Positions 55,076 through 62,927 of a DNA stretch of 64,000 bases are shown here, piece by piece (position 1 is the first letter of the stretch; each line of letters begins with the position of its first letter). Location of the stretch: the NCBI RefSeq assembly GCF_032714495.1, contig NZ_JAWDKB010000005.1, forward strand, positions 1 to 64,000. Direction: 5' to 3'. Position numbers and translations under genes: made by a program. Origin of the DNA: Methanorbis rubei (lineage in GTDB: Archaea; Halobacteriota; Methanomicrobia; Methanomicrobiales; Methanocorpusculaceae). Below the pieces are notes generated by a model. It had not been told where the DNA came from. It was given only the letters and a program-made list of their open reading frames with translations, and did not search any database.

Positions 55076-57265
55076 TCATGGGTTTTCGATTCCAAGGCAG
55101 GATGTAAGCGAGGAGAGAAGCGCGACCGTGCCTGCTTTGCTTAACGGCTGATTGTTGTTTCCGCATTTGGGGGAGTGGATGCAGGACGGACAGCCGGTTT
55201 CACATGAACAGCCTGCAACCATGTTGCGGGCAAGCCGGACGATCTCGGGGAAGACGGTCGCGGCTTTCTCCGCAAGGCCGACGCCGCCCGGAACTCCGTC
55301 ATAGATGAAGATCGCAGCGTCTCCTGCATCAGGATGGAACGGTGTTGAGACACCCCCGATGTCTGAGCGGTCGCAGAGAACATGAACCGGCATTGCGGCA
55401 ATGAGGGCATGCTCCGCACCATGCAGGGCTCCGGCAATTTCGGAAGGTGTGATGATGCCTTCGGCGTCAGGCGTGATCCAGCAGGCTTTGGTGGTGAACT
55501 CCATTGCAGGAACTTCCAGAGGATGGGTTGCCACAATCTGATCATACTCAAGGACCGAGTAGCCAAGCATCTGGGTCGAGACAAGGACCGAACCGTAGTG
55601 AACCAAAAGGCTTCCGTGTCTACAGGTTTTTTCGCGCGAGAGGATGCGGATGTCGGTTGTGTGAAGCGAACGCGTGCGATAGTTGTCAAGGGATTTCTTC
55701 ACGCGGATGGTGAGATTTTTGCGGTCGGTCTCTTCCACAACGTACCGTTCGCCCTGATGGAAGATGATTGCTCCCGGGTACGCCTCGCGAAACATCTGAT
55801 ACTCGTCCATTGTTTCGAGCACCGTGTTTTTGAAAACAACCGTCCATGTGCCTGAACTTTTACCGGAGAGGGAAACTTTCTGCGCAGGAGGTTCGGTGCC
55901 GCAGTAGACGAAACCTTTGGGGGTACTTGCTATCAGGTGTTCGTCTTTGAGGACCGGAAGAATATCTGCGGCGGTCTCCCCAAAGTAGGCGGCATCGCGT
56001 TCGGTCCGGTACGGGAGCTCGGCTGCTGCGCAGAGGATGTGTTCGCGCAAGACATAGGGATTTTCCAGATCGAGAATCGGCTGCTCGTGAGGCGCGTCGA
56101 AGAAGGCGTCCGGATAGCGCATAAAGTACTGGTCGAGCGGATTCTGCTGGGCGACAAAGGTGATGAGCGCGTCTTTTCCGGCCCGGCCGGCTCTCCCTGC
56201 CTGCTGGCGGACCGACATCATGGTGCCTGGAAATCCGCTGATGATCACCGAGTCAAGACCACCGACATCGATGCCGAGTTCAAGCGCATTCGTGCTGATG
56301 ACGCCTGAGAGATCGCCTTCTTTCAGATTCTTTTCGATGTTTCGCCGTTCGTTCGGGCGGTAGCCGCCGCGATAGGAGGAGATGCCGGTGTTTGGCATAT
56401 CTTCCCTGCATCGCATGGCGGTTATCTCAGCCATGTTGCGGGATTTGGTGAAGCAGAGTGTCTGCATGCCGCTCTGCACCTGATCACGGATGAGATCAGC
56501 GGTCGCGGTAATGCTGCTCTTGCCGGAGGCTGAAGGATTGTAAAGCCGAAACGTCTGTTTCGCACGTGGTGAGCCGTCGTTGGATACTTCGAGCGCCGGA
56601 AGACCGGTGAGGGTTTCTGCAAATGTTTCGGCTCCTCCAATGGTTGCAGACGACAGAACAAACTGCGGACGAGCGTCATAGTAGCTGCATATGCGCCGAA
56701 GGCGCCGAAGGAGAAGGGCGATGTGGGAGCCGAAGATTCCGCGATACCGGTGGGCTTCGTCGATGACGATCGCACTAAGGTTCGCCCAGAAGTCGCCCCA
56801 CTGCATTCTCCATGCGAGAATCTGGTGCAGCTCATACATGTTGGTGAGAATTATCCGGGAGCTGGATCTGATCTTTCCCCTGGCTTCGCGGGGCGTGTCG
56901 CCGTCATAGATTGCTGGTCTGGTCTTTGCGCCGAGATCTTTGTCAAGTTTGTCAAAGACTGCGAGCTGATCGCGGGTCAGAGCTTTGGTCGGGTAGATGA
57001 AGAGCGCGGTCGCATCACGATTCTGCATCAGCTTTTCAAAAACCGGCAACGCATATGCAAGGGTTTTTCCGGAAGCCGTAGGGGTCGTGAGGATGATATT
57101 TTTTCCTGCGGTGACCGCATCATATGCATCAGCCTGATGGGTGTAGAGCGAGATATTGTGATTTGCCAGATATCCTGCAACCGCTGGCGATACAGCGGTT
57201 GCCGGACGTTTATGCACAGCAGTCCTTGCTTCAAACACCCGTGTATGCATCTCAGGAATTTCCAT
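55076..57265 (-). CDS. mrfA: MrfA/YprA-like DEAH helicase with DUF1998 cysteine cluster
   Basis: A 729-residue SF2 helicase. Walker A TPTASGKT at 61-68, DEAH at 169-172, SSATIGG next, and QQAGRAGRAGKDAL as motif VI. The C-terminal DUF1998 region holds the cluster CSCETGCPSCIHSPKCGNNN, as in Bacillus MrfA (YprA), a DNA translocase needed to repair mitomycin C damage. The nuclease gene lies directly upstream with a 14-base overlap. The bacterial role is known; its role in this archaeon is inferred. Confidence 0.88.
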   Translation of the reverse strand: MEIPEMHTRVFEARTAVHKRPATAVSPAVAGYLANHNISLYTHQADAYDAVTAGKNIILTTPTASGKTLAYALPVFEKLMQNRDATALFIYPTKALTRDQLAVFDKLDKDLGAKTRPAIYDGDTPREARGKIRSSSRIILTNMYELHQILAWRMQWGDFWANLSAIVIDEAHRYRGIFGSHIALLLRRLRRICSYYDARPQFVLSSATIGGAETFAETLTGLPALEVSNDGSPRAKQTFRLYNPSASGKSSITATADLIRDQVQSGMQTLCFTKSRNMAEITAMRCREDMPNTGISSYRGGYRPNERRNIEKNLKEGDLSGVISTNALELGIDVGGLDSVIISGFPGTMMSVRQQAGRAGRAGKDALITFVAQQNPLDQYFMRYPDAFFDAPHEQPILDLENPYVLREHILCAAAELPYRTERDAAYFGETAADILPVLKDEHLIASTPKGFVYCGTEPPAQKVSLSGKSSGTWTVVFKNTVLETMDEYQMFREAYPGAIIFHQGERYVVEETDRKNLTIRVKKSLDNYRTRSLHTTDIRILSREKTCRHGSLLVHYGSVLVSTQMLGYSVLEYDQIVATHPLEVPAMEFTTKACWITPDAEGIITPSEIAGALHGAEHALIAAMPVHVLCDRSDIGGVSTPFHPDAGDAAIFIYDGVPGGVGLAEKAATVFPEIVRLARNMVAGCSCETGCPSCIHSPKCGNNNQPLSKAGTVALLSSLTSCLGIENP

Positions 57266-58202
57266 ACATCATCTCCGTCTGTTTTGCGAGCAGCAGGGCG
57301 AGGCTTGTGACATCGCTCCTGTTGTGATCAACAATTTCCTTGAGCGGCTCAGGATTGCCGGTCCGCAGATATCTCTGGTAGTAAACCGGCACAAGGTAGC
57401 CGGGGAGGTCATCCTCTCTGCCGCAGCCGAGCACATACTCTTCGACCGTGCCAAGACAGCAGTCCGGCAGGTCGGCTCTGAACAATCTCCGTGAGGGGTG
57501 CAGGAGATCGAAGTGGAGGTTTGGTCTGCACTCGCGTTCGCCGTAGTAGGCGAGACGGTTGTTGGTGAACGGAAGATCGAAGGATCTGCCGTTGTAAGTG
57601 ACGAGCACCGGATGGTTTCGCATGATGTCTGCGACAAGTTCGAGGGCCGGCAGTTCTTCGCCGATGTTTCGCAGCAGATACTGGGTGACGCGGAGGTTTT
57701 CTCCGTCGCACACACCGCAGCCGAAGAGAATGATCGGCGAGTGCACCATGCCAAGCGTCTCGATGTCAAAGAAGAGGAGATCATCCCGCGGAACAACCGC
57801 ACCAAATCCGGTGAGGAGGGGATCTGCACCGCGGCCTTTGTTCGTAAACAGCCGGATGATCTCTTTCGGAGAACCGTTTCTGATGATTCCAGCGGTCTCG
57901 TTCGCTTCTGCCTTCCAGTTCGTGCGCCGCAGGTCGTCCAGCGTCTGAATGCCGCGGCGTCTGCACATCTTTTCCCGTTCCGGTCCGATACCGCGGACAA
58001 GACTGATCTCCTGCATCAGTCGCTCACGGAGAGTCTCTTCAGCGAGAAAAACATCCGGCATCGGATGCACTGACTCAACAGCAAGGCAGGAGCCGTCCGC
58101 TGTCTCTGTCTCCCATACCTCAGCTCTGCTGCTGCGGCCTCCGGCAGCAGTCGTTTTCAGCGACAGGGCCGGCGTGAATGCCTGTTCCAGTACCTGCATC
58201 AT
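57252..58202 (-). CDS. mrfB: MrfB/YprB-like DEDD exonuclease
   Basis: A 316-residue protein. A helix-hairpin-helix (GIGPEREKMCRRRGIQTLDDL, residues about 71-91, quoted in part) precedes an RNase H-like exonuclease: FFDIETLG at 145-152 with the first two acidic residues, VTYNGRSFDLPF in the middle, and HNRSDVTSLALLL near the end. In Bacillus subtilis MrfB is a metal-dependent exonuclease partnered with MrfA. Here the two genes overlap and are surely co-expressed. Bacterial MrfB has a C-terminal TPR tail that is missing here. Confidence 0.85.
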   Translation of the reverse strand: MMQVLEQAFTPALSLKTTAAGGRSSRAEVWETETADGSCLAVESVHPMPDVFLAEETLRERLMQEISLVRGIGPEREKMCRRRGIQTLDDLRRTNWKAEANETAGIIRNGSPKEIIRLFTNKGRGADPLLTGFGAVVPRDDLLFFDIETLGMVHSPIILFGCGVCDGENLRVTQYLLRNIGEELPALELVADIMRNHPVLVTYNGRSFDLPFTNNRLAYYGERECRPNLHFDLLHPSRRLFRADLPDCCLGTVEEYVLGCGREDDLPGYLVPVYYQRYLRTGNPEPLKEIVDHNRSDVTSLALLLAKQTEMMYGNS

Positions 58203-58229
58203 TCCCGCGACTCTCCGACCTCTGACAGC

Positions 58230-58385
58230 TTATGCAATAAGATAGCTCGGGTCGCGAAGCGAGGATATCATATTCCCAGGCGTTCCCGCAGCATACCAGC
58301 AGAGCTTGGAAAGCTGGTTTTTGCGCTGAATTGCTGTGTACTGTGCTGCACGTTCTGCCATTGAAACTAATGCCATGCTTGTCAT
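58230..58385 (-). CDS. Small 51-residue protein, leaderless, upstream of mrfB
   Basis: An uninterrupted 51-codon frame from ATG 58385 to TAA at 58230. It reads MTSMALVSMAERAAQYTAIQ, then RKNQLSKLCWYAAG, ending SSLRDPSYLIA. A TTTATATT box is centred 25 bp before the ATG, which is the spacing for a leaderless archaeal transcript. It lies 27 bp before mrfB on the same strand. No homology is recognised. It may be a real small protein, or a leader peptide for the operon. Confidence 0.55.
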   Translation of the reverse strand: MTSMALVSMAERAAQYTAIQRKNQLSKLCWYAAGTPGNMISSLRDPSYLIA

Positions 58386-58406
58386 GATCAAACATCAGAA
58401 TGAGAG

Positions 58407-58414
58407 AATATAAA
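58407..58414 (-). promoter_or_regulatory. TATA box of the small gene/mrfBA operon
   Basis: TTTATATT on the minus strand, exactly 25 bp (centre to ATG) from the small gene's start. Confidence 0.55.
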
Positions 58415-58515
58415 CCCCGGACCGCGCGTACTGAAAGTGCCCGTTTCGTGCGAAGTGGATCGCCGAAACCCGTATCTTTACAACCCACCGCACCCAACAC
58501 TACAATAGATTTTCC

Positions 58516-59244
58516 ATGCTTGAGATCAGCAATCTTCATGTGGAAGTTGGCGGACGCGAGGTCCTCCACGGCGTTAGTCTAAAGATTAGCGACGGCGAAA
58601 CCCACGTTCTCCTTGGCCCGAACGGCTCGGGAAAGACCACCCTTCTGCGCACCATAATGGGATTTGGCAGCTCCCGGGTCACCAGCGGCAAAATACTTTT
58701 CAACGGCATTGATGTCACCGCAAAGCCTGTCCACGAACGGGCACAGCTTGGGATGGGCATCATGTTCCAGCGGCCGCCCACCATCTCCGGCTTAAAGCTC
58801 GGCAAGTTCCTCAACGCGACCACCAAGATAGGCGAAGAAAATATCCCCGAACTTGCAGAGCGGATGCACATGACAAAGTTCCTTGACCGCGACGTCAACG
58901 CAGGATTCTCCGGCGGCGAGATCAAACGCAGCGAAGTCCTGCAGCTCATGGTCCAGAACCCATCCTTTGTCATGCTCGACGAACCCGAAAGCGGTGTCGA
59001 CGTCGAAAACATGGAACTGCTCGGCAACGCCGCAGCAACCCTCCTCGAAAAAGACCAGCACATGATCAACCGCACCAAATCCGGCCTTATCATCACCCAT
59101 ACCGGCTACATCCTCGACTACATCGAAGCTGACGTCGGCCATGTCTTAATCGACGGACAGATGCGGTGCAGCGGAAACCCGCGGGAAATTCTCCGGAGTG
59201 TCAAAACATCCGGCTACAAGGAGTGTATCGCATGCCAGAAATGA
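58516..59244 (+). CDS. sufC: Fe-S cluster assembly ATPase SufC (SmsC-like)
   Basis: A 242-residue ABC ATPase. Walker A GPNGSGKTTLL, Q-loop MFQRPPTISGLKL, signature FSGGEIKRSEVLQL, Walker B FVMLDEPESGVD. The signature FSGGEIKR is typical of SufC. It works with the SufB-type scaffold encoded next. The two-gene set without SufS, SufD or SufU matches the minimal system of methanogens. Confidence 0.93.
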   Translation: MLEISNLHVEVGGREVLHGVSLKISDGETHVLLGPNGSGKTTLLRTIMGFGSSRVTSGKILFNGIDVTAKPVHERAQLGMGIMFQRPPTISGLKLGKFLNATTKIGEENIPELAERMHMTKFLDRDVNAGFSGGEIKRSEVLQLMVQNPSFVMLDEPESGVDVENMELLGNAAATLLEKDQHMINRTKSGLIITHTGYILDYIEADVGHVLIDGQMRCSGNPREILRSVKTSGYKECIACQK

Positions 59245-60341
59245 ACGGCTTTGACGCCATCAGCAAAGAAGACAAGGAACGCCTCGCACTCACCGGAATC
59301 CAGACCGATTCACTCGAAGGACGTGCAGGAAGCTTCCTCCTTGTCAACGACCATGTCCTCCATGCAGGCTCCAACGCAGAAGGCGTTGAAGTCATGATGA
59401 TCGACAAAGCCCTCGAAAAATACTCCTGGCTGTCGGAATACTGCTGGAAAATTGTTCCAAAAGACAAAGACCAGTACACCCAATATGTCGCCGACCATCC
59501 GCAGAGAGGCTACGTCATCATCGCCCGCAAAGGAGCAAAGACCACGTTCCCGCTCCAGAGCTGCATGTTTTTACAGGGAGACTCTATCCAGGCAGTTCAC
59601 AACATCGTTATCGCCGAAGAGGGAGCTGAGGTTCACTTGATTGCAGGCTGCGCAAGTTCGTTTGCAACCAAAGAAGGAGCTCACTATGGTATCAATGAGA
59701 TCTATGTCGGCAAGAACGCGAAAGTCACCTCAACGATGATTCACACATGGGGCGAGCAGATCGAAGTGTTCCCGCGGACTGCGTCCGTCGTCGAAGAAGG
59801 TGGAACTTTCATCTCAAACTATGTCTGCATGAAGCCGACAAAGATGGTGCAGATGTACCCGACCGCCTATCTCCGCGGTAAGGGAGCGGTCGCCAGATTC
59901 TCAGGCGTGATTGTGGCCGGACCCGGCTCACACATCGACTCAGGATCTCGCGCGGTTCTTGAAGCGCCCGAGACGAGCGCTGAGCTCATCACTCGCGCTA
60001 TTACAAACGGCGGAACGATCATCTCTCGCGGCGCTATCATCGCCCATGTGCCGCAGACGAAGGGACACATCGAGTGCCGCGGCCTTATCTTAAAAGACGG
60101 CATTATGCATGCGATCCCGGAGATCGACGGCCGTGTTACGGATGTGGAACTCTCTCACGAAGCAGCGGTCGGCAAGATCGCCCGCGATGAGATCGAGTAT
60201 CTGATGGCGCGCGGTCTTTCAGAGGAAGAGGCGACGGCAACGATCATCCGCGGATTCCTTGATGTGCGCATCGAAGGACTCCCGGACGCACTGCAGAAGC
60301 AGATCGATGATGCGATCGATTCTGCAGATCATGGTTTCTAA
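59232..60341 (+). CDS. sufB: Fe-S cluster assembly scaffold SufB/SufD-like (SmsB-like)
   Basis: A 369-residue beta-helix scaffold. Signature stretches: HYGINEIYVGKNAKVTSTMI, AHVPQTKGHIECRGLIL, and ELSHEAAVGKIARDEIEYLM near the C-terminus. It is shorter than bacterial SufB (about 480). The start ATG 59232 has AAGGAG 8 bases upstream; a second ATG at 59241 overlaps the sufC stop and is a weaker candidate. Fe-S cluster supply is essential in a methanogen full of ferredoxin-like proteins such as EchF. Confidence 0.92.
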   Translation: MPEMNGFDAISKEDKERLALTGIQTDSLEGRAGSFLLVNDHVLHAGSNAEGVEVMMIDKALEKYSWLSEYCWKIVPKDKDQYTQYVADHPQRGYVIIARKGAKTTFPLQSCMFLQGDSIQAVHNIVIAEEGAEVHLIAGCASSFATKEGAHYGINEIYVGKNAKVTSTMIHTWGEQIEVFPRTASVVEEGGTFISNYVCMKPTKMVQMYPTAYLRGKGAVARFSGVIVAGPGSHIDSGSRAVLEAPETSAELITRAITNGGTIISRGAIIAHVPQTKGHIECRGLILKDGIMHAIPEIDGRVTDVELSHEAAVGKIARDEIEYLMARGLSEEEATATIIRGFLDVRIEGLPDALQKQIDDAIDSADHGF

Positions 60342-60342
60342 G

Positions 60343-60897
60343 ATGAAGATTTACGATGTGACCCGGGCCCTTGTGCCCGGAATGTATGTGTATCCCGGCG
60401 ATCCCGAGTTTGTGCGAAGAGAGTTGCACGCAGGAGAATCAACGATCTCGGCTCTCTCGCTCGGCACGCATACAGGAACCCACATCGATGCCCCAGCGCA
60501 TTACTTTCCTGCGGGCACAACCGTTGATGAACTGCCGCTTGGTTCACTGATTACGATTGCAGAGGTGGTGTCGTTCGGCGCTCTTTTCTCCCACACGAGT
60601 TCTGCTGTTCTGTTCCGCTCAGGATATCATGATGCGGACAAAACCTATCCTGAACTTTCCGAGAAGGAGGCAGAGTATCTGATCTCCTCCGGAGTAAAGG
60701 TTGTCGGCTGTGACACGCCCTCAATCGGCAGCGATGCAGTTCACCGCATTCTGCTCGGAGCAGGCATTGCAATTATTGAGTTGCTGGACCTGACCCATGT
60801 TCCTGACGGAATGTACCACATGTTTGCCCTGCCGCTGAAAATCCGAGGGGGCGACGCAGCTCCTGCACGGGTTGTTCTGCTGGAGGATGAAGAATGA
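60343..60897 (+). CDS. Cyclase-family (kynurenine formamidase-like) metal hydrolase
   Basis: A 184-residue protein with the cyclase-family metal site HTGTHIDAPAHYF (residues about 46-58) and a later GCDTPSIGSDAVHRILL segment. The family includes arylformamidases and other amide hydrolases. No tryptophan-breakdown gene is nearby, so kynurenine is unlikely as the substrate. The ATG at 60343 lies 1 base after the SufB stop, and the end overlaps the next gene by 4 bases. Confidence 0.85.
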   Translation: MKIYDVTRALVPGMYVYPGDPEFVRRELHAGESTISALSLGTHTGTHIDAPAHYFPAGTTVDELPLGSLITIAEVVSFGALFSHTSSAVLFRSGYHDADKTYPELSEKEAEYLISSGVKVVGCDTPSIGSDAVHRILLGAGIAIIELLDLTHVPDGMYHMFALPLKIRGGDAAPARVVLLEDEE

Positions 60898-61484
60898 TTT
60901 TACATGAAGCAATTTCGCGCCTACAGGAGGTTTCCGCAGGCGCAGGATGTGAAGACGGGGATTTGCAGTATGCTCCTCTGCCGAAGCATCACATCTGTAG
61001 GTTTTGTCGCGGCAGCTGTCTTGGCATTGAGTACGGCGGACGGGTTGCTGAGATCAGTTCTACTGAACCGTTTTCCGCGAAAATGATGCTTGCAAATATC
61101 TATGATGCTCCCCTGAAGTCAGAAAAGACGCGGGCTGCGGCTGCCGGCGCATTGACTGCGGCGGCAGGGTTTCTGATGATCACGCGAAAGCTCGGGCCGT
61201 GCCCAACGGTGAACTTCGATGACTGTCTGGAGGAACTCGTCGCGCACTGCGGAGGACGACTCGTGTATGTTATCGGCGATGACATCCCGGGCATTCGTCA
61301 GGCATTGTTCGCCGAAGAGGCCGATCTGGTGATTGTGACCGGTGACGCTCTCCTGACTGATGAGGGACTGGCCGAGATTGATGAGGCGCGGGCGCTTGGC
61401 AAAGAGATGCTGTATCTCGGACCTGAGTGGGCAGGTGCTGCGTGCCTGCTCGGGCTTGAGCACTGGTGTCCGTACGGAACCTAA
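60894..61484 (+). CDS. Unknown protein, Rossmann-like, in the suf-cyclase operon
   Basis: A 196-residue protein not assigned to a family. A Cys/His-rich segment lies at about 29-43 (PKHHICRFCRGSCLG). The rest has alternating strands and helices with GRLVYVIGDDIPGIRQALF and ADLVIVTGDALLTDEGLAEI, reminiscent of the putative metal-chelation fold of DUF364 proteins, but only loosely. The C-terminus is LEHWCPYGT. The 4-base overlap with the cyclase gene and the sufCB context hint at a metal- or Fe-S-related role, which is inference. Confidence 0.6.
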   Translation: MILHEAISRLQEVSAGAGCEDGDLQYAPLPKHHICRFCRGSCLGIEYGGRVAEISSTEPFSAKMMLANIYDAPLKSEKTRAAAAGALTAAAGFLMITRKLGPCPTVNFDDCLEELVAHCGGRLVYVIGDDIPGIRQALFAEEADLVIVTGDALLTDEGLAEIDEARALGKEMLYLGPEWAGAACLLGLEHWCPYGT

Positions 61485-61541
61485 AATTTCTTATTTAAAC
61501 CGAATCTTCATAATTTATCGGGTTCCATTGATGTATCACGT

Positions 61542-62921
61542 ATGTATTCCGTAATCCTTGCCGGCGGTTCGGGAACCCGCCTCTTTCCGCTGAGCCGGAG
61601 TGAGTATCCGAAACAGTTCATTCCTCTGCTTGACAAAGAGTCACTGTTCCAAAAGGCGGTGCTGCGTGCCTGCCTCTATTCCATGCCTGACGAAATTTAT
61701 GTGGTCACGAACGAGGCACATAAGTTTCTGGTGCGGGACCAGCTGGAGGAGATGGATGCAGACTGCCATATCCTCACAGAGCCCTGCGGAAAAAATACCC
61801 TTCCGGCAATACAGTATGTGGTCTCTGAAATAGCAAAGAGGGATCCCGACGCAGTGGTTGCGGTCTTCGCATCAGATCAGCTGATTGAGGCGGACGGCCG
61901 CTATACAAGGGCGATCGATCAGGCCTGTGTTCTTGCAAAGACGCATCTGGTTGTCTTCGGCGTTGTTCCCACTTCCCCTCACACCGGCTACGGATACATC
62001 AGGCCGGGAGCAGCGCTCGAGGAGGGATACGTTGTTGACGCATTTGTGGAGAAGCCCGATGCACCGACAGCCGAGCGGTATCTTGCGGAAAAGTATCTCT
62101 GGAATGCAGGAATGTTTTGCTTTGGTGTTCCAATCTTTCTTGAGGAGTGTAAAAAACTCAGTCCGGAAGTCTACGCCGCATTCCAAAAACCGACAGACGA
62201 GGCATACAACCTGACACCGAAGATCTCAATGGACTACGGGATCATGGAAAAAACCGATAAAGCGGCAGTTGTGCCTCTGATATCGTCATGGAGCGATCTC
62301 GGCAGTTTTGAGGCACTCTACTCGGTAATGGACAAGGACTCGCTCGGAAATGTTGTGGAAGGCGAGTATCTGTCTCCGGACGGCAAAAACAATCTGATAA
62401 TTTCCGACAAGCTGGTGGCGACACTTGGCCTGTCAAATGTCGCCGTGATCGACACGCCTGATGTTCTTCTGGTCTGTCCGAAAGATCAGTCCCAGAATGT
62501 CGGAGAGATCACGGCGCTTCTGCAGAAAAACGGCGACAGTCGTGCATCTGTTCACACGACGGTGCACCGACCATGGGGAAGCTATTCGGTGCTTCTCAAA
62601 GGGAAAGCGTATCTGATCAAGCGGCTGACGGTGAAGCCGCATGCGCGCTTGTCTCTGCAGTACCACCATCACCGCAGTGAACACTGGATTGTAGTAAGCG
62701 GTATGGCTGAGGTTGTGAACGGAGATACGACGTTTTTCGTCAGAAACGGCGAGAGTACCTTTGTTCCGGCAGGAACGATGCATCGCCTGTCAAATCCGGG
62801 AATTTTGCCGCTTGAGGTAATTGAGGTACAGTTGGGTGAGATTCTTACGGAGGAGGATATTGTCAGATGTGATGATGATTACCTGAGATACTCTGAGGAG
62901 TCTCCCAAAAATATTGAATAA
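61542..62921 (+). CDS. manC: Mannose-1-phosphate guanylyltransferase/mannose-6-phosphate isomerase
   Basis: A 459-residue bifunctional enzyme. The nucleotidyltransferase domain opens AGGSGTRLFPLSRSEYPKQF and has FVEKPDAPTAERYL and WNAGMFCF. The C-terminal cupin isomerase domain carries KPHARLSLQYHHHRSEHW and VPAGTMHRLSNPG. It makes GDP-mannose for glycans and pairs logically with the glycosyltransferase gene that follows. A TATTTAAA box lies about 50 bp before the ATG. Confidence 0.93.
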   Translation: MYSVILAGGSGTRLFPLSRSEYPKQFIPLLDKESLFQKAVLRACLYSMPDEIYVVTNEAHKFLVRDQLEEMDADCHILTEPCGKNTLPAIQYVVSEIAKRDPDAVVAVFASDQLIEADGRYTRAIDQACVLAKTHLVVFGVVPTSPHTGYGYIRPGAALEEGYVVDAFVEKPDAPTAERYLAEKYLWNAGMFCFGVPIFLEECKKLSPEVYAAFQKPTDEAYNLTPKISMDYGIMEKTDKAAVVPLISSWSDLGSFEALYSVMDKDSLGNVVEGEYLSPDGKNNLIISDKLVATLGLSNVAVIDTPDVLLVCPKDQSQNVGEITALLQKNGDSRASVHTTVHRPWGSYSVLLKGKAYLIKRLTVKPHARLSLQYHHHRSEHWIVVSGMAEVVNGDTTFFVRNGESTFVPAGTMHRLSNPGILPLEVIEVQLGEILTEEDIVRCDDDYLRYSEESPKNIE

Positions 62922-62927
62922 ATTACT

